A DNA stretch of 13,961 nt from SUG1106 sp964651095. Lineage in GTDB: Bacteria > Bacillota > Clostridia > Peptostreptococcales > Anaerovoracaceae. The notes under the pieces are model-generated. The model saw nothing but the letters and a program-made list of their open reading frames with translations. It was not told where the DNA came from and made no database searches. This document shows, in pieces, positions 13,091-13,961 of this stretch (position 1 is its first letter; each line of letters starts with the position of its first letter). The stretch is taken from NCBI GenBank assembly GCA_964651095.1, contig CAZYWO010000046.1, positions 1 through 13,961 on the forward strand. Reading direction: 5' to 3'. Position numbers and translations under genes: made by a program.

Positions 13091-13870
13091 TTAAATATAT
13101 CCGTTTTCGCCCAGCCAATTTAAGCAAGCAAGACAGTCCCTTGCCTCAATGGTCAAGGTTGTGCTTTTAGGACAGAAATTATCTATCGTTTTAAATATGC
13201 TGTTCATATTCATGGTTCCTTCATCAAAAGCGCTGTGGCTGTCACCTGTGCCGTCGTTATTATGAAGATGAAAGTGAGATATATAAGGGCCCAAAATCTC
13301 TATCCACTTTTCCACCGTAATGCTTTTTTCAGTCATTGCATTGGCATGACCGACATCGAGACAAAGTCTTATACGAGGGTCATCAGTTTGCTTCATCAAA
13401 TCTAATAGCATAAAAGGTTCGTCCTCAAGGACATTTTCAACACAGATAGTGAAGTCCTGCGGTTTATCTTCCATAAATGAGCGCCAGAAAGCTGCGCCTT
13501 TTTCCGCCTGCCAAGTCTTAAAATAAATGAAAGGCAGCCAGCCTGAGTGGACAACCATTTTGTTGACGCCTAATTTTAACGCCACACAATATGCTTGGTT
13601 AAGCCGAATCATACCCAGTTCTCTCGCCTTATGGTCAATAGCTGCCGGGTAAATTTCGGTAAACGGCCCGTGAATTATAAGTCTGTTTGCTCCGGTTTGA
13701 TTAATATCGTCTGTGATTTCCTTAATAAGTGAAAGGTGTCCGTTACTCTCACCATCAAGAGATTCTGAAATACATGTATGATTTATTTCCATACCGATGC
13801 CGTAGCGAGATATAGCCTGCTTGTAGTTTTGAGAAAATGTTGCGACATACAGTTTTTCTTTAAAATCCAT
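13091..13870 (-). CDS. TIM-barrel sugar phosphate isomerase/epimerase-like protein
   Basis: A 259-residue protein of the xylose-isomerase-like / AP-endonuclease-2 superfamily. A metal-binding barrel is suggested by E28 (GIGMEIN), H67 (IIHGPF), H108 (VVHSGW), E145 (CVENVLED), D172 and H175 (LDVGHAN), H201 and H203 (HFHLHNNDG), D206, H212 and E242 (IEAR). The E-D-H-E set fits isomerases or epimerases of this fold; the nine-ligand set of endonuclease IV is not reproduced, so DNA repair is unlikely. No substrate can be named. It is upstream of cobT in the same direction, with GAAAGGAT as ribosome site. Its position at the head of the cob operon suggests a role tied to cobalamin, for example lower-ligand or ribose handling, but this is only context. 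Confidence 0.8.
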   Translation of the reverse strand: MDFKEKLYVATFSQNYKQAISRYGIGMEINHTCISESLDGESNGHLSLIKEITDDINQTGANRLIIHGPFTEIYPAAIDHKARELGMIRLNQAYCVALKLGVNKMVVHSGWLPFIYFKTWQAEKGAAFWRSFMEDKPQDFTICVENVLEDEPFMLLDLMKQTDDPRIRLCLDVGHANAMTEKSITVEKWIEILGPYISHFHLHNNDGTGDSHSAFDEGTMNMNSIFKTIDNFCPKSTTLTIEARDCLACLNWLGENGYI

Positions 13871-13902
13871 ACAATGAGATCCTTTCTTTAATTAACAATA
13901 TA

Positions 13903-13926
13903 TTTTACCATATTTTTGTGGTAAAA
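13903..13926. promoter_or_regulatory. Inverted repeat overlapping an extended -10 upstream of the TIM-barrel gene
   Basis: TTTTACCA (13903-13910) and TGGTAAAA (13919-13926) are perfect 8-bp arms around an 8-nt loop. On the minus strand the left arm reads TGGTAAAA, containing an extended -10 of the form TGnTAAAAT (13902-13910) with only T-runs as -35. The symmetry over the -10 suits an operator; as a terminator it is poor because the arms are AT-rich. The remaining 35 bp to the window end show nothing further. Confidence 0.4.
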
Positions 13927-13961
13927 AAAAGTCGGTGAGAAAATTTCCTTGTATTGCAAGA

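Noticed and set aside
3420..13870. nfo and the TIM-barrel cob-operon protein as recent duplicates, since both belong to the AP-endonuclease-2 fold
   Set aside because: They share only the general barrel and scattered metal ligands; the second lacks the nine-ligand endonuclease IV pattern and there is no obvious sequence likeness.

Overview
The window looks like the chromosome of a strictly anaerobic Firmicute of the class Clostridia. Supporting signs are AT-rich intergenic DNA, strong GGAGG-type ribosome binding sites, occasional TTG starts, a flavodiiron/rubredoxin oxygen- or NO-reducing enzyme, a butyrate-kinase-type acyl kinase, and a cobalamin nucleotide-loop operon. I cannot place it below class with confidence. 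No rRNA, tRNA, CRISPR array, transposase or phage gene is visible; the content is metabolic and apparently vertically inherited.

Layout. (1) 1-3159, minus strand: a four-module flavodiiron protein (MBL diiron + flavodoxin + flavin reductase + short rubredoxin), and upstream of it a DUF2804 protein. Each has its own plausible promoter. (2) 3160-3419: a divergent regulatory region carrying a nearly perfect 40-bp direct repeat (39/40 identical), whose second copy contains an extended -10 that probably drives the next block. (3) 3420-8001, plus strand: endonuclease IV (nfo), a divergent butyrate-kinase-family enzyme, an NAD(P)H/FMN-type flavoprotein, a small membrane protein of the CmpB-like PF06541 type, and a phosphomannomutase/phosphoglucomutase. 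A strong hairpin at 8031-8070 closes the block and lies between convergent genes. (4) 8082-13870, minus strand, read from 13870 downwards: TIM-barrel sugar-isomerase-like protein, cobT, cobU, cobS, a short CobU-like protein, a CobC-like phosphatase, and an M20 carboxypeptidase.

How the genes work together. The minus-strand block encodes the late, nucleotide-loop part of cobalamin synthesis. CobU activates adenosylcobinamide, CobT makes alpha-ribazole phosphate from a benzimidazole-type base, CobS joins the two, and the CobC-like phosphatase removes a phosphate. No corrin-ring genes are present in the window, so this locus alone supports salvage or completion of B12 rather than full synthesis.

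The points most worth a second look are: the pair of CobU-like proteins, each lacking a signature the other keeps; the TIM-barrel protein and the M20 hydrolase bracketing the cob genes; the one-polypeptide FprA-Hrb-type fusion; the divergent acyl kinase translationally abutted to nfo; and the duplicated 40-bp promoter segment upstream of nfo. I found nothing here that can be called a wholly new system; these are candidate novelties within known families.
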